Positions 50,793-59,866 of a DNA stretch of 64,000 bases are shown one piece after another. The notes under the pieces are model-generated. The model saw nothing but the letters and a program-made list of their open reading frames with translations. It made no database searches and had not been told where the DNA came from. The translations under genes were made by a program, and so were the position numbers. Numbering within the stretch: the stretch's first letter is position 1; every line of letters begins with the position of its first letter. The stretch covers positions 496,001-560,000 of the forward strand of contig NC_050729.1 of assembly GCF_014133895.1 (NCBI RefSeq), read 5' to 3'. Origin of the DNA: Torulaspora globosa (lineage: Eukaryota; Ascomycota; Saccharomycetes; Saccharomycetales; Saccharomycetaceae).

Positions 50793-51816
50793 ACCGCAGC
50801 TACAATTCAAATGCTTCGACGAAAAAAGATCCGATGTGGTGTTGTGTTCTGCTAGGAGGACGTGGCTGCTCAGACAGAAGAACCATTCAAATACTGTGAT
50901 GCTAATGCGTGAGTTTTTACCGGAAGACGAACAGACACAGGAAGACAGCTCATTGTTTGGAATTCCTCGCCCAATAAACGACCTTTTAGGATACTCCAGG
51001 ACAACGTATGAATATGAGACGCGTGCCACAGAGGGCAGAATCAATTTGGACTTGGTTCCGATCTATAACGGGGAGGTCAATTTTCCTGGGGAGTCCAAGT
51101 TGAAGGGCCGGACGTTGAAAGATGTGTTTGATAACTCGCCGTCGTCTGAGACAGAGTGCAAAGTGCGATGGTACCAATTGGGTGGATGTGTGGTCAATGG
51201 ATGTCCATGTATCTTGTCTCCGGATATGCTGTCGAACGCGCTTCATGTGACGCTGATGAGTGCGTTGGCGGAATCATTAGATTTCGATAGATTGCATCCT
51301 TGTGAGACATATGAGGTGGTTCAGAAGGATGTGGAAAAGGGCCGCAGTCCGTATGTCCTGGAGGTCGTGAGGACTGTGCTGGCGAAGTTTGGCACGCCGA
51401 ATGACGACGAGACGTGGAAACTCAATAGGCGACAGGTTGCCCAGTGGTACGGGGTAAGAGCGCTACAGAAGTTTGCATCGAGGCATAGCGTGCCGCTGGA
51501 AGAGTTTCTCATCAAATGGAAGTCGACGTTCCCGCCTTTTGCAGGCTTCGATATCGACATCAAGATGCTCAGAGGCTGGTTCTGTGAGCCAACCAGGGGC
51601 ACCGTGCAATATGTATCGAAGGACACGCTGCCGGTCGATGTCAAGGATAGGTTCAAGATGCTCTTCAAGTTACAATCTCAGTGGGATCTGGAGGCTTTTG
51701 CGCCGTTCATCGAAGACCTCAATACAAAAGGCTTGAAAATTGACACATTCATTATGAAATACGCTCGAAAGAGAAGGATCGGCAAGAAAATAGTCGTGTG
51801 TAGCAGGACGTCGTGA
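50698..51816 (+). CDS. DCC1: DCC1, subunit of the alternative Ctf18 replication factor C complex
   Basis: The product has 372 residues; S. cerevisiae Dcc1 (YCL016C) has 380. Shared segments are MSTNLYS with CDPSYKLVQLTPELLE, NTVMLMREFLPE near 65, HVTLMSALAESLDFDRL near 185 and the C-terminal winged-helix part ending FIMKYARKRRIGKK. Dcc1 with Ctf8 links Ctf18-RFC to polymerase epsilon and functions in sister chromatid cohesion. The ATG at 50698 aligns with the S. cerevisiae start. It is convergent with PET8 (39-base gap). Confidence 0.96.
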   Translation: MSTNLYSRLSCDPSYKLVQLTPELLEALTSDEPQLQFKCFDEKRSDVVLCSARRTWLLRQKNHSNTVMLMREFLPEDEQTQEDSSLFGIPRPINDLLGYSRTTYEYETRATEGRINLDLVPIYNGEVNFPGESKLKGRTLKDVFDNSPSSETECKVRWYQLGGCVVNGCPCILSPDMLSNALHVTLMSALAESLDFDRLHPCETYEVVQKDVEKGRSPYVLEVVRTVLAKFGTPNDDETWKLNRRQVAQWYGVRALQKFASRHSVPLEEFLIKWKSTFPPFAGFDIDIKMLRGWFCEPTRGTVQYVSKDTLPVDVKDRFKMLFKLQSQWDLEAFAPFIEDLNTKGLKIDTFIMKYARKRRIGKKIVVCSRTS

Positions 51817-51855
51817 GTATTTTCAAGAATTAATGGTTTATGCATTGTAGTATAT

Positions 51856-52716
51856 TTACATGAGTCTATCATTCTGATGGCCGCGCTGATAAGTCAGCAA
51901 AGCGTGTACAGTCTCATACATGCCGAGAAAGACAGCCCCGCCGGCACTTATCCACATAGTTCTTGGACCAATACCGCTCAGAAACACCTTGAGTCCCCCC
52001 TCACTGTAGATGCTTCGAGTCAACTGCCACAACGGGACCGATTGGTGACTCAACATTAATCTGGTCTTAAGCACATCGAGGGGAGTCGTAGCCGCTGCAG
52101 CGATGCCGCCAGCGATCGATCCACATACCGCTCCATTCCATGGAGCCACCCGATCGACGCCCTGGAATTGCGCCAACTTCTTCTTCAGAAACTCATACAA
52201 CGGGAACTGTATGCAAGTGAAAGGTATCTCTCGCATAATTGTCGTCGACCAGCCACGATATAGGTTTCTGCGGATCCCTTCCCCGTTCTCATTCTTCAGT
52301 ATAACCTTGAGGGTTTCCCACGAAGAATGACTCGAGTGCGTCTGGGTCCGTTGCTTGATGACCTCCGAGGGCACGCGAACCATGCAGGCAGAGATCTCTC
52401 CGACCGTCGATGACACCATCTGCACCGTCGTGTCAATGAACTGATCCGACGCATTGGGCATGAGTCGCTGGAATTTAGGCTTCAAAGTCGCCTTCATATA
52501 ATCGTAACTCACAAAGAACAATGAAGCTCCGGGCGCAGATGCAACAACTGTACTTCCCAGTCCTCGATACACGCCCCGATATCCACCATTGGCAAAGAAA
52601 CCCCCTTTTGCCTGCAACCTAGTTTTCAGAGTGTCAATCGGGAAGAACACCAGATCTGTCGACGTGCCCGCCGCCGCTCCGCTCAGCAAGGAAACGAAAA
52701 ACCCGCCAGAGTCCAT
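51856..52716 (-). CDS. PET8: PET8, mitochondrial S-adenosylmethionine carrier
   Basis: The product has 286 residues; S. cerevisiae Pet8 (YNL003C) has 284. Three repeats of the mitochondrial carrier family each carry the Px[DE]xx[KR] signature: PIDTLKTRLQ near 27, PSEVIKQRTQ near 114 and PLDVLKTRLM near 212. Six membrane helices are expected in the inner membrane. The carrier exchanges cytosolic AdoMet for matrix AdoHcy, which supports biotin, lipoate and methylation reactions. It is divergent from NFS1. Confidence 0.97.
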   Translation of the reverse strand: MDSGGFFVSLLSGAAAGTSTDLVFFPIDTLKTRLQAKGGFFANGGYRGVYRGLGSTVVASAPGASLFFVSYDYMKATLKPKFQRLMPNASDQFIDTTVQMVSSTVGEISACMVRVPSEVIKQRTQTHSSHSSWETLKVILKNENGEGIRRNLYRGWSTTIMREIPFTCIQFPLYEFLKKKLAQFQGVDRVAPWNGAVCGSIAGGIAAAATTPLDVLKTRLMLSHQSVPLWQLTRSIYSEGGLKVFLSGIGPRTMWISAGGAVFLGMYETVHALLTYQRGHQNDRLM

Positions 52717-53041
52717 TCAGTCAGCTCAATTCGACCTCATAAGAATCCTCAAACACCGTTCAACCCAATTAGCAGTGGCTGCCAAAGCGTTTAGTTCTTA
52801 TACTGCAAGCTGAATATTTCACTATGAGTGTTACCCGGGGGAAGAACAGCGCACCCAGCTTATAGTGCTTCGACATCGATTGATGACTAAAGAGTCAATC
52901 AATCAGAGGGAGACAAGAAGTGATAAGCTCAAGACTGAGCGATCGTTCTGGTGGCGTTGGTTCATCTCATTGAATACTAGTGTGTTTCGTATCAGTAGGC
53001 GGGATTTCTGTTGTGTCAGCGATAAAAAGTGAACTTTTGTT
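52717..53041. promoter_or_regulatory. divergent promoter of PET8 and NFS1 with Reb1 site
   Basis: The 325-base region contains a TTACCCG Reb1 site at 52831-52837, 115 bases from the PET8 start and about 205 from NFS1. No other clear sites are seen. Confidence 0.6.
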
Positions 53042-54541
53042 ATGCTCAGAAGAACAACACAGCTTGCCAGGCTGTCAGGACTTTCTCAGTTGAGTTCGAA
53101 TGCGTCCAAGAAGCTATTCGTGAATGAGGTGTCACATGTAAGTGGTAGAGCATACTCGGCAGCGGCTGTAGCTGTTAAACTTGCAGACGACATTACGTTG
53201 GAGACCCACACTGATATACAAGCTGCTACTAGGGAACAGGCTGATACGAGAAGTGCAGCCAGAAACGCGTCGGAAATCATCAATTCGGGCAGTAGTGCGT
53301 TGCAACATGCTTACAAGGAGAATACTGATTTTGGGACAAGGCCGATTTACCTGGATATGCAGGCTACGACTCCTACGGATCCTCGGGTGCTGGATACGAT
53401 GCTTAAATTTTACACCGGTCTGTATGGCAACCCCCATTCAAACACTCATGCGTATGGTTGGGAGACAAATAAGGCGATTGAGGCCGCTAGGAAATATATC
53501 GCGGATGTGATAAACGCGGACCCTAGAGAGATGATCTTTACTTCGGGAGCGACAGAGTCGAATAGTATGGCAATCAAGGGTGTGACACGATTCTACAAGA
53601 AGACAAAGAAGCATATAGTAACGACCAGGACGGAACATAAGTGCGTCTTGGAGGCTGCAAGAGCGATGATTAACGAGGGATTCGAAGTCACATTCCTAAA
53701 TGTTGACGCGAACGGTTTGGTCGATCTGAAAGAGCTGGAAGAAAGCATTAGGCCCGACACCTGTTTGGTTTCTGTCATGGCTGTTAATAACGAGATCGGT
53801 GTCATGCAGCCGCTCAAAGAAATAGGTCAAATTTGCAGAAAGCATAAAGTGTACTTCCATACAGATGCGGCGCAGGGATATGGTAAGATACCTATAGATG
53901 TTAATGAGATGAACATTGATTTACTTTCGATTTCCTCGCATAAGATTTATGGTCCTAAGGGGATTGGTGCTTTGTTTGTCAGAAGAAGACCAAGAGTTAG
54001 ACTAGACCCAATCATTTCCGGTGGTGGTCAGGAAAGGGGGCTAAGATCAGGTACTCTAGCCCCCCCTTTAGTCGCTGGCTTCGGTGAAGCCGCCAGGTTG
54101 GTTAAGCAGGAGGAAGCTTACGATATGGCTCATATTGCTAGACTGTCAAAGAAATTAACAGACGGGTTGCTTTCCATCGATCACACCAGTCTAAACGGCT
54201 CTCCAGATCATCGTTATCCAGGTTGTGTGAACGTATCATTTGCATACGTGGAAGGTGAATCACTACTCATGGCACTACGGGACATTGCTCTATCATCAGG
54301 TTCAGCATGTACTTCTGCCTCGCTGGAGCCTTCATACGTTTTGCATGCCTTAGGAAAGGATGATGCCTTAGCGCACTCTTCGATAAGATTCGGTATTGGC
54401 AGATTCACCACTGACGAGGAGATTGATTACGTGATCAAGGCGATCAGTGAGAGGGTAAGGTTCTTGAGGGAGCTGTCGCCTCTATGGGAAATGGTACAGG
54501 AAGGGATAGATTTGAACTCTATCGAATGGTCTGGCCATTAA
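53042..54541 (+). CDS. NFS1: NFS1, mitochondrial cysteine desulfurase
   Basis: The product has 499 residues; S. cerevisiae Nfs1 (YCL017C) has 497. A presequence ([19 protein letters not shown]) precedes a class V aminotransferase fold. The PLP lysine is in [12 protein letters not shown] near 300 and the catalytic Cys in [13 protein letters not shown] near 421. The short nuclear signal RRRPRVR near 318 is kept, as in S. cerevisiae where a small essential pool is nuclear. The enzyme supplies sulfur for Fe-S clusters and tRNA thiolation. Confidence 0.98.
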   Translation: MLRRTTQLARLSGLSQLSSNASKKLFVNEVSHVSGRAYSAAAVAVKLADDITLETHTDIQAATREQADTRSAARNASEIINSGSSALQHAYKENTDFGTRPIYLDMQATTPTDPRVLDTMLKFYTGLYGNPHSNTHAYGWETNKAIEAARKYIADVINADPREMIFTSGATESNSMAIKGVTRFYKKTKKHIVTTRTEHKCVLEAARAMINEGFEVTFLNVDANGLVDLKELEESIRPDTCLVSVMAVNNEIGVMQPLKEIGQICRKHKVYFHTDAAQGYGKIPIDVNEMNIDLLSISSHKIYGPKGIGALFVRRRPRVRLDPIISGGGQERGLRSGTLAPPLVAGFGEAARLVKQEEAYDMAHIARLSKKLTDGLLSIDHTSLNGSPDHRYPGCVNVSFAYVEGESLLMALRDIALSSGSACTSASLEPSYVLHALGKDDALAHSSIRFGIGRFTTDEEIDYVIKAISERVRFLRELSPLWEMVQEGIDLNSIEWSGH

Positions 54542-54649
54542 AAGGTCTCACCGGCTGACCATTGGAGATATCGATGAAATCCTATCATTTGCAAACATTA
54601 TTGTATATACATACACATTTACGTAAACTTTGTTTTCTTATTCTTTAAC

Positions 54650-55738
54650 TCATGCTAAGATTTCCTTGACGGCCTGGGCTACAGCATCGCCGACCTCAGC
54701 GGTACTATTGGAGCCGCCTAGATCAGCAGTTCTGATGCCTTCGTCAAGAACCTTCTTAACAGCCTTTTCAATGGCGACACCTTCTTCAACCATGTTCAAA
54801 GAAAGCTTCAACATCATGGCCGCAGAGAGGATCGTAGCAATTGGGTTTACCTTACCCTTTGGCAAGTCGGGTGCAGAACCGTGACAAGGCTCGTACAGAC
54901 CGAATGCAGTGTTTGTATCTGGTAGGGAAGCCAAAGACGCAGATGGAAGTAGACCCAAGGAGCCGGGGATGACAGAAGCTTCATCGGAGATAATGTCACC
55001 GAACATGTTACTGGTTATGATGACACCGTTCAACTGAGTTGGGTTCTTGACTAAGATCATGGCAGCGGAATCGATTAACTGATGGTTGACCGTCAAGGTT
55101 GGGAACTCGTCCTTGATCGTTTGTTCGACAGTCTTTCTCCACAATCTGGAAGATGCCAAGACGTTAGCCTTGTCGAGCGACCAGATTGGCAGAGGTGGCT
55201 CATGTTGCAAAGCCAAGAAAGCGGCCATCCTGGTGATTCTCTGAACTTCTGGCACAGAATATTTCTCGCTATCCCAAGCGACACCATCACCTTCATCCTC
55301 CTTTCTCTCACCGAAATAGATACCACCGACCAACTCTCTGACAACGACGAAATCGGTACCTTTTGCGTATTGCGCCTTCAAAGGAGACAAGTCCAGCAAG
55401 GAATCAGAAGCGAAATTGCAAGGTCTCAGATTCGCGTACAATTGCAATTCCTTGCGGATCTTCAACAAACCCTGTTCTGGTCTGACGGCTCCCGTACCCC
55501 ATTTAGGCCCCCCAACGGCACCCAGCAGCACAGCGTCCGCCTTCTTGGAAGCTTCGAGAGCTTCATCTGGCAGTGGGACACCAGTAGCGTCGATCGCAGC
55601 GCCACCGATCAAGTGGTGCTGGAAATTGAACTTGGCATTTGGACGGATCTCGGAGATCGCTTTCAACACCTTGATGGCTTCCTCGGTAATTTCCTGACCG
55701 ACGTGGTCACCTGGCAGGACAACAATGTTCTTACTCAT
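54650..55738 (-). CDS. LEU2: LEU2, 3-isopropylmalate dehydrogenase
   Basis: The product has 362 residues from the ATG at 55736-55738 ([20 protein letters not shown]); the frame extends twelve codons upstream only to a TTG. S. cerevisiae Leu2 (YCL018W) has 364. The chain is collinear with Leu2 throughout: [39 protein letters not shown] and [21 protein letters not shown]. It catalyses the third step of leucine synthesis in the cytosol using NAD. A Leu3-like site is in its promoter. LEU2 and NFS1 are convergent neighbours as in S. cerevisiae. Confidence 0.98.
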   Translation of the reverse strand: MSKNIVVLPGDHVGQEITEEAIKVLKAISEIRPNAKFNFQHHLIGGAAIDATGVPLPDEALEASKKADAVLLGAVGGPKWGTGAVRPEQGLLKIRKELQLYANLRPCNFASDSLLDLSPLKAQYAKGTDFVVVRELVGGIYFGERKEDEGDGVAWDSEKYSVPEVQRITRMAAFLALQHEPPLPIWSLDKANVLASSRLWRKTVEQTIKDEFPTLTVNHQLIDSAAMILVKNPTQLNGVIITSNMFGDIISDEASVIPGSLGLLPSASLASLPDTNTAFGLYEPCHGSAPDLPKGKVNPIATILSAAMMLKLSLNMVEEGVAIEKAVKKVLDEGIRTADLGGSNSTAEVGDAVAQAVKEILA

Positions 55739-55848
55739 TTCACTAGACGGTTCAATGGCGTGCTGAACAGCCAAGCCGGTCTACAAGCTGTCTGACTAGA
55801 ACCTTATAAGTAGTGCTGCAGCGATCACCTTGAAAAAAAAATTAAAAG

Positions 55849-55858
55849 CCGGTTACGG
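55849..55858. promoter_or_regulatory. Leu3-type binding site upstream of LEU2
   Basis: CCGGTTACGG fits CCG-N4-CGG and matches nine of ten positions of the Leu3 consensus CCGGNNCCGG. The longer stretch runs GCCGGTTACGGGCCGG (55848-55863). It lies about 110 bases upstream of the LEU2 ATG in the 175-base gap after RLP7. Confidence 0.7.
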
Positions 55859-55913
55859 GCCGGTATCTGATACAGCAGTAACGTATATATGGTACAGAAT
55901 TAAGAGAGGCAGA

Positions 55914-56816
55914 TCAGTTCAGTTTGGCGATCAAAGAGTCGATATCGATCTCGATGACTGGCGCAGTCGCAGAGTTGGAGAATTGGCGAATCTTCAAAGA
56001 ATCTTCCCTCTGTTTTATCTTTTTCAGTTTGTTCAAAGCGCCGAAACCTGAAATTTCTCTGTTGAGCTCGAACGGTTGCAGGAAGAAAGCGCATTTCGAG
56101 AACGAGTCGCCCAGCGAAGCGATCTCGTGGACAATATCTTCGACACAGATGATCCCGTGCTCGCCCAGTTTCTCCTCGATGATATTGTTGTCGTTCAGCG
56201 CCACTTCGCGAGGCTCGCTGTCCTCGTCTCCCTGGTAGACCACCCTGCTTCTCTTTTGCAACAGCGACCGAATCGACGACAGAGAAGGCCTGCCAACCAC
56301 CACGTACGGCGCGATTATCTTGAGCAGCGGGTAAACTTTTTCACTGAGTCTGACAAACACCCCGGTGTTCGTCGTCACCAGTCTCATCAACTTCAAGATC
56401 TTGAAAGCCTTGTGCGGGATGTTGACCGCAGCCGGCCCCCTCACGCGCACCACAAACAGCAACGTCGGAGTCCCGTCATACACAAACTTCTCCCTAACAA
56501 GCTCGTCATCCTCATCTGCCGTCTCGCGCACCTTGACGATGTAATCCCTGTCGGAAGCCAAACGGTCCAACTCGCCCCTGGCCTTCTTGACCGCCAGCTT
56601 CGAAACCCTCTTGACCCTCTCCTTCTCCCGCTCGGTCGCCAACGTCTTGGCCACCATACTCTCTGCTCTTATGAACCTCTGCTTGCGCAGCCTCTTCTGC
56701 TTCCTGGCCTTCTCGTCCCTTTGACGAGCCAGCTGCTGCTTCTCCAGCTTCGTTCTCTCAGCATTTCTTCTCCTGCGGAGCAACACTTCAGGACTAGAAT
56801 TCAACGTCTCAACCAT
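55914..56816 (-). CDS. RLP7: RLP7, ribosome biogenesis factor related to ribosomal protein L7
   Basis: From the ATG at 56814-56816 the product has 300 residues (MVETLNSSPEVLLRRRRNAE), which fits the S. cerevisiae start SSTQDSKAQTLNSNPEILLRKRRNA; an in-frame ATG at 56841-56843 would add nine Cys-rich residues but lies only seven bases from a PAC element. S. cerevisiae Rlp7 (YNL002C) has 322. The uL30/L7 fold is shown by LLFVVRVRGPAAVNIPHKAF near 120 and the ending RQFSNSATAPVIEIDIDSL. Rlp7 is needed for ITS2 processing and 60S assembly in the nucleolus. Confidence 0.95.
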   Translation of the reverse strand: MVETLNSSPEVLLRRRRNAERTKLEKQQLARQRDEKARKQKRLRKQRFIRAESMVAKTLATEREKERVKRVSKLAVKKARGELDRLASDRDYIVKVRETADEDDELVREKFVYDGTPTLLFVVRVRGPAAVNIPHKAFKILKLMRLVTTNTGVFVRLSEKVYPLLKIIAPYVVVGRPSLSSIRSLLQKRSRVVYQGDEDSEPREVALNDNNIIEEKLGEHGIICVEDIVHEIASLGDSFSKCAFFLQPFELNREISGFGALNKLKKIKQREDSLKIRQFSNSATAPVIEIDIDSLIAKLN

Positions 56817-56849
56817 CGTACACTCCGTTCCACCGCATCGCATCTTCAG

Positions 56850-56888
56850 CTCATCGCAGCTTCCAGCTCTTCAACCTGCAAATTTTCA
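56850..56888 (-). promoter_or_regulatory. PAC and RRPE-like motifs upstream of RLP7
   Basis: On the minus strand, GCGATGAGC at 56849-56857 is a perfect PAC, and TGAAAATTT at 56880-56888 matches most of the RRPE core. They lie 34-72 bases upstream of the chosen RLP7 ATG. The pair is the standard mark of ribosome-biogenesis genes. Confidence 0.75.
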
Positions 56889-57412
56889 CCATAACGGCCA
56901 CACAACCTCCATCACTCCCTACGACCACACTCCAGACCGAAAAAGCCCAAAAACCGGAATTTATATCTCCAAGAACTGCCCCTCCCCCGCCGGCCGCCGA
57001 TTCGCGAGATAGTGACAGCAACAATCGCAACGACGTTCCCAAAACGACCCGCCCCGCCGCGCGTCGTCCATGTCCGGACAATTGTCCGTACAGTATCTGC
57101 TAAATTGGGGAATCGGAATCTTCTGCGCCCACGTCTCCCCAACCGACGGCCCACGTTCGTCGCGACCCTTGCTCGACGCGTCTGAGATTAAACTCAGCAC
57201 CGTGCGGAGAAAAACGACGCAGAAACCCGTACATTCTCCTCTCTTTTTTTTTTCCTGTCGATTCCATGCCGCCGTTGCGGATTCCTCGATCTGTGTCCGC
57301 GATCGCAGGCACCGTATTGGGCGAGAACTTCCTTTTTGCCTCTGCTTTTTTTTCTAGCTTGGAGACTGGGACCGACACTGTGGTCGGAAACTGGAACTGG
57401 ACTGCCTTGTCG

Positions 57413-57427
57413 TGCGTTGCCAACGCA
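57413..57427. promoter_or_regulatory. X-box-like palindrome upstream of RFX1
   Basis: TGCGTTGCCAACGCA is palindromic around one central base and contains the X-box half-site GTTGCC. It lies about 145 bases upstream of RFX1. S. cerevisiae Rfx1/Crt1 represses its own gene through X-boxes, so an autoregulatory role is inferred; spacing differs from a standard X-box. Confidence 0.4.
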
Positions 57428-57569
57428 TAAGCCTACATATATAGAAGATAGCCTGTTCGGTAGCTAGGAAACTTAACGTCCGTTCTTTTCCGTTGACTAA
57501 GTTAGTGGTTGCGTCGATACGAAAGGGAAAGGAGGGAAAAAAAAAAAAAGAGGAGAGAAAGATCAAAAC

Positions 57570-59840
57570 ATGAATCTGTATTCTAATAGCGGTAGTTCGC
57601 AATCTTCGCCTCCTCCGTCGGTATCATCCTCTGCCACTGCAACGACGACAAACCAGACCCCCCGTACAGGACAGTTGGCGAACTCTTCATCTGCTTCGCA
57701 TCCCGGTCTTGTGTTGCAGTCTCCCCTGTCTCCTGCCAATAACAACAACAATAGCAATAACAACAATGGCGGCGGGGTGCAGTTTCACGGTCAGGCGCCC
57801 TGTGCGACGGTGTTTAAGATGCAGCCGCGCCCGAACTTTGCGTTGCCGCAGCCCCAACAGTACCAGAACTATCTTCCGTCCCCGCACAGGAACATCGCGA
57901 ACCCGGGCGCTTACTCGTACCACGATAACGCGCAGAAGGCCGCGGTCGATAACTACTATCATCGCACGTACGATGACCTGCGGAATAGGCGGCTGACGAC
58001 CGGATATGAGGAGCAGGCGCGCAAGTACCCCAAATTGACCAGCGACCAGCAGTGGCCGTGGCCGCCGGCTGTGCCGGCGCAGCCGGGCCCCGTGGTCATG
58101 CAGACGATACCGAGCATCGGTACCCCTCTGTCGAGCAGCGGCAGCAGCAGCAGCGGCAACGGCGGCAACGGCGGCGGCAGTGGCGAGAGGAAGGGATTCA
58201 AGTCCAGCGGGTCTACCGAGGCCGCGGGGACAGGGCCCTGTCCGCTGCGGAAAAACACTCAGGAGACCGTGGCCAAGTCGATCGCCGAGCGGTTCCGCGA
58301 CAGACCGATCGCGGAGTACGCTACGATTGTGAGGCAGGCGGAGATCGCCGTGCTAAACATGGACTCTCAGAACCATTCGAAGACGGCTATACAGAGTGCG
58401 GAGCAGAGTAGGGAGCGGGAACGACAGGTGTACGCGCTGCTGTGGTTGATGAAGAACTGTGTTTCGGAGAACGACAGCTACGTGCCCCGCGGGAGGATCT
58501 TCGCGCAGTACGCGGCTTCGTGCGCGCAGAACAGCCTGAAGCCGCTGTCGCAGGCTTCTCTCGGGAAGCTGATCCGGTCGGTGTTCCCGCATCTCACGAC
58601 CAGAAGGCTCGGCATGCGGGGGCAGTCGAGATACCACTACTGCGGTCTGCGACTCGTGAGCGACGACTCGTCGGCCGAGCCGGTCTCGTCTGGCTCTCAG
58701 TCGTCCGCGGACAAATCGCTGCTGCTGCCGTCGGTGGCCATGGGCGGCACCCAGAGTCCCAGCTACGATAACGAGGGCAACTCGGCCGGCGGTCGACTGA
58801 GTGGGCCCGAGGCCAGCTTCGCGTCCAAGTCGCCCTTGCCCGAAATGCTCAAATTGGAGCCTTCGCCGGTGTCGCTCGGTCAGTACTCGAACGACTACGA
58901 CATGATCTTTCTCGAGGACCTGTACAAGAAGGCGTTCGACAACGAGATACCGATCCCAACGGAGTACTCGCTCAAGTTTCCGTCGATTCCCGTGGACCGT
59001 TTGCCGGCGGGCACGGATCCAGACATCGTGTCGTCATTGGAGTCGCTGTACCACGTCCACTGCAACACGATCTTCGAGCACGTGAGGTTTATGAAATTCG
59101 ATCAGTTGGAGAATGTGCTGATGGTGTTTGGCTCAGGGTCCATCTCTCCGCAAATGTACAACCTTTTCACGTCGGACGAGCTGTACGATTGGATCCACGA
59201 TTGCGACGTGATAACGCATGTGTCGCTGATCAAATGTCTGTCGAGGATGCTGATGGACTACGAAAACGTGTCGTATGAGACGCTGACCAAGTTGGAGCTT
59301 TTCTTCAAGAACTACGTATCGCTCACTGCTAAGGCGACTATGGATCTGCCTGTGCCGATGGTGAACAAGAAGAAGGAATTGGTTGAGGATTTCTCGAGAC
59401 TGGTAAGACGGTTGGTGAAATGTCTCAAGTTCATCAAACAAGTCGCCAAACTGCTACCGAATTTTAGAGATATGAAACAGGACTGGGTATCGTATGTGAA
59501 TCTGGATGAAGTCCTGGACATCGTCAAGAGAGATGGCTACAACGCGGTGATCGACACAATAAAGGACTTTATGACCATCGAAGTGCTGGATCTGCTCGAA
59601 GAACTAGAGGCGGGACACGTGTATCTGGATCGGTTTGTCAAGAACTATATCGAGCACATAGCGAGTATACGAAATGTGCCCGCGTACCAGATCATGGACG
59701 GCATTACTGTATTCTCACGGGCGTTCATGGCCGATATCAGTTTGACGCTGCAACAAAGAGGGTTTCCCTGGTACCACCTCGACATGCTATCCAGTTTGTT
59801 GGTCACGTACTGTTTCGAATTAAATAGATTCATAACATGA
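57570..59840 (+). CDS. RFX1: RFX1 (CRT1), RFX-type transcriptional repressor
   Basis: The product has 756 residues; S. cerevisiae Rfx1/Crt1 (YLR176C) has 811. The N-terminus is Ser-, Asn- and Gly-rich with an NNNNSNNNN run and a GGNGGNGGG stretch. The RFX winged-helix DNA-binding domain lies at about 290-360 (LWLMKNCVSENDSYVPRGRI; RTRMRGQ-like TTRRLGMRGQSRYHYCGL). The conserved dimerisation/extension region follows up to the C-terminus. The protein recruits Tup1-Ssn6 and represses the ribonucleotide reductase genes until the DNA damage checkpoint releases it. GC content at third positions is clearly higher than in the neighbours for the first two-thirds of the gene. Confidence 0.95.
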   Translation: MNLYSNSGSSQSSPPPSVSSSATATTTNQTPRTGQLANSSSASHPGLVLQSPLSPANNNNNSNNNNGGGVQFHGQAPCATVFKMQPRPNFALPQPQQYQNYLPSPHRNIANPGAYSYHDNAQKAAVDNYYHRTYDDLRNRRLTTGYEEQARKYPKLTSDQQWPWPPAVPAQPGPVVMQTIPSIGTPLSSSGSSSSGNGGNGGGSGERKGFKSSGSTEAAGTGPCPLRKNTQETVAKSIAERFRDRPIAEYATIVRQAEIAVLNMDSQNHSKTAIQSAEQSRERERQVYALLWLMKNCVSENDSYVPRGRIFAQYAASCAQNSLKPLSQASLGKLIRSVFPHLTTRRLGMRGQSRYHYCGLRLVSDDSSAEPVSSGSQSSADKSLLLPSVAMGGTQSPSYDNEGNSAGGRLSGPEASFASKSPLPEMLKLEPSPVSLGQYSNDYDMIFLEDLYKKAFDNEIPIPTEYSLKFPSIPVDRLPAGTDPDIVSSLESLYHVHCNTIFEHVRFMKFDQLENVLMVFGSGSISPQMYNLFTSDELYDWIHDCDVITHVSLIKCLSRMLMDYENVSYETLTKLELFFKNYVSLTAKATMDLPVPMVNKKKELVEDFSRLVRRLVKCLKFIKQVAKLLPNFRDMKQDWVSYVNLDEVLDIVKRDGYNAVIDTIKDFMTIEVLDLLEELEAGHVYLDRFVKNYIEHIASIRNVPAYQIMDGITVFSRAFMADISLTLQQRGFPWYHLDMLSSLLVTYCFELNRFIT

Positions 59841-59866
59841 GTTAAATGCTTTTCACGATTTTCCTT

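Larger units (their letters stand above)
56817..57569. other. divergent region between RLP7 and RFX1
   Basis: About 750 bases hold the PAC/RRPE set near RLP7, the 14-base palindrome CGGACAATTGTCCG at 57075-57088, one ACGCGT at 57176-57181, T-rich tracts, an X-box-like palindrome at 57413-57427 and an A14-class tract ending near 57549 just before RFX1. No RNA gene was recognised. Confidence 0.55.

Noticed and set aside
56817..56843. Upstream ATG of RLP7 at 56841-56843
   Set aside because: It would add residues absent from S. cerevisiae Rlp7 and leave only seven bases between the PAC element and the start; it remains possible but less likely.
56076..56894. 272-residue ORF antisense to RLP7
   Set aside because: It overlaps a well-supported conserved gene fully and its Arg/His/Leu-rich composition is typical of a reverse-frame shadow.
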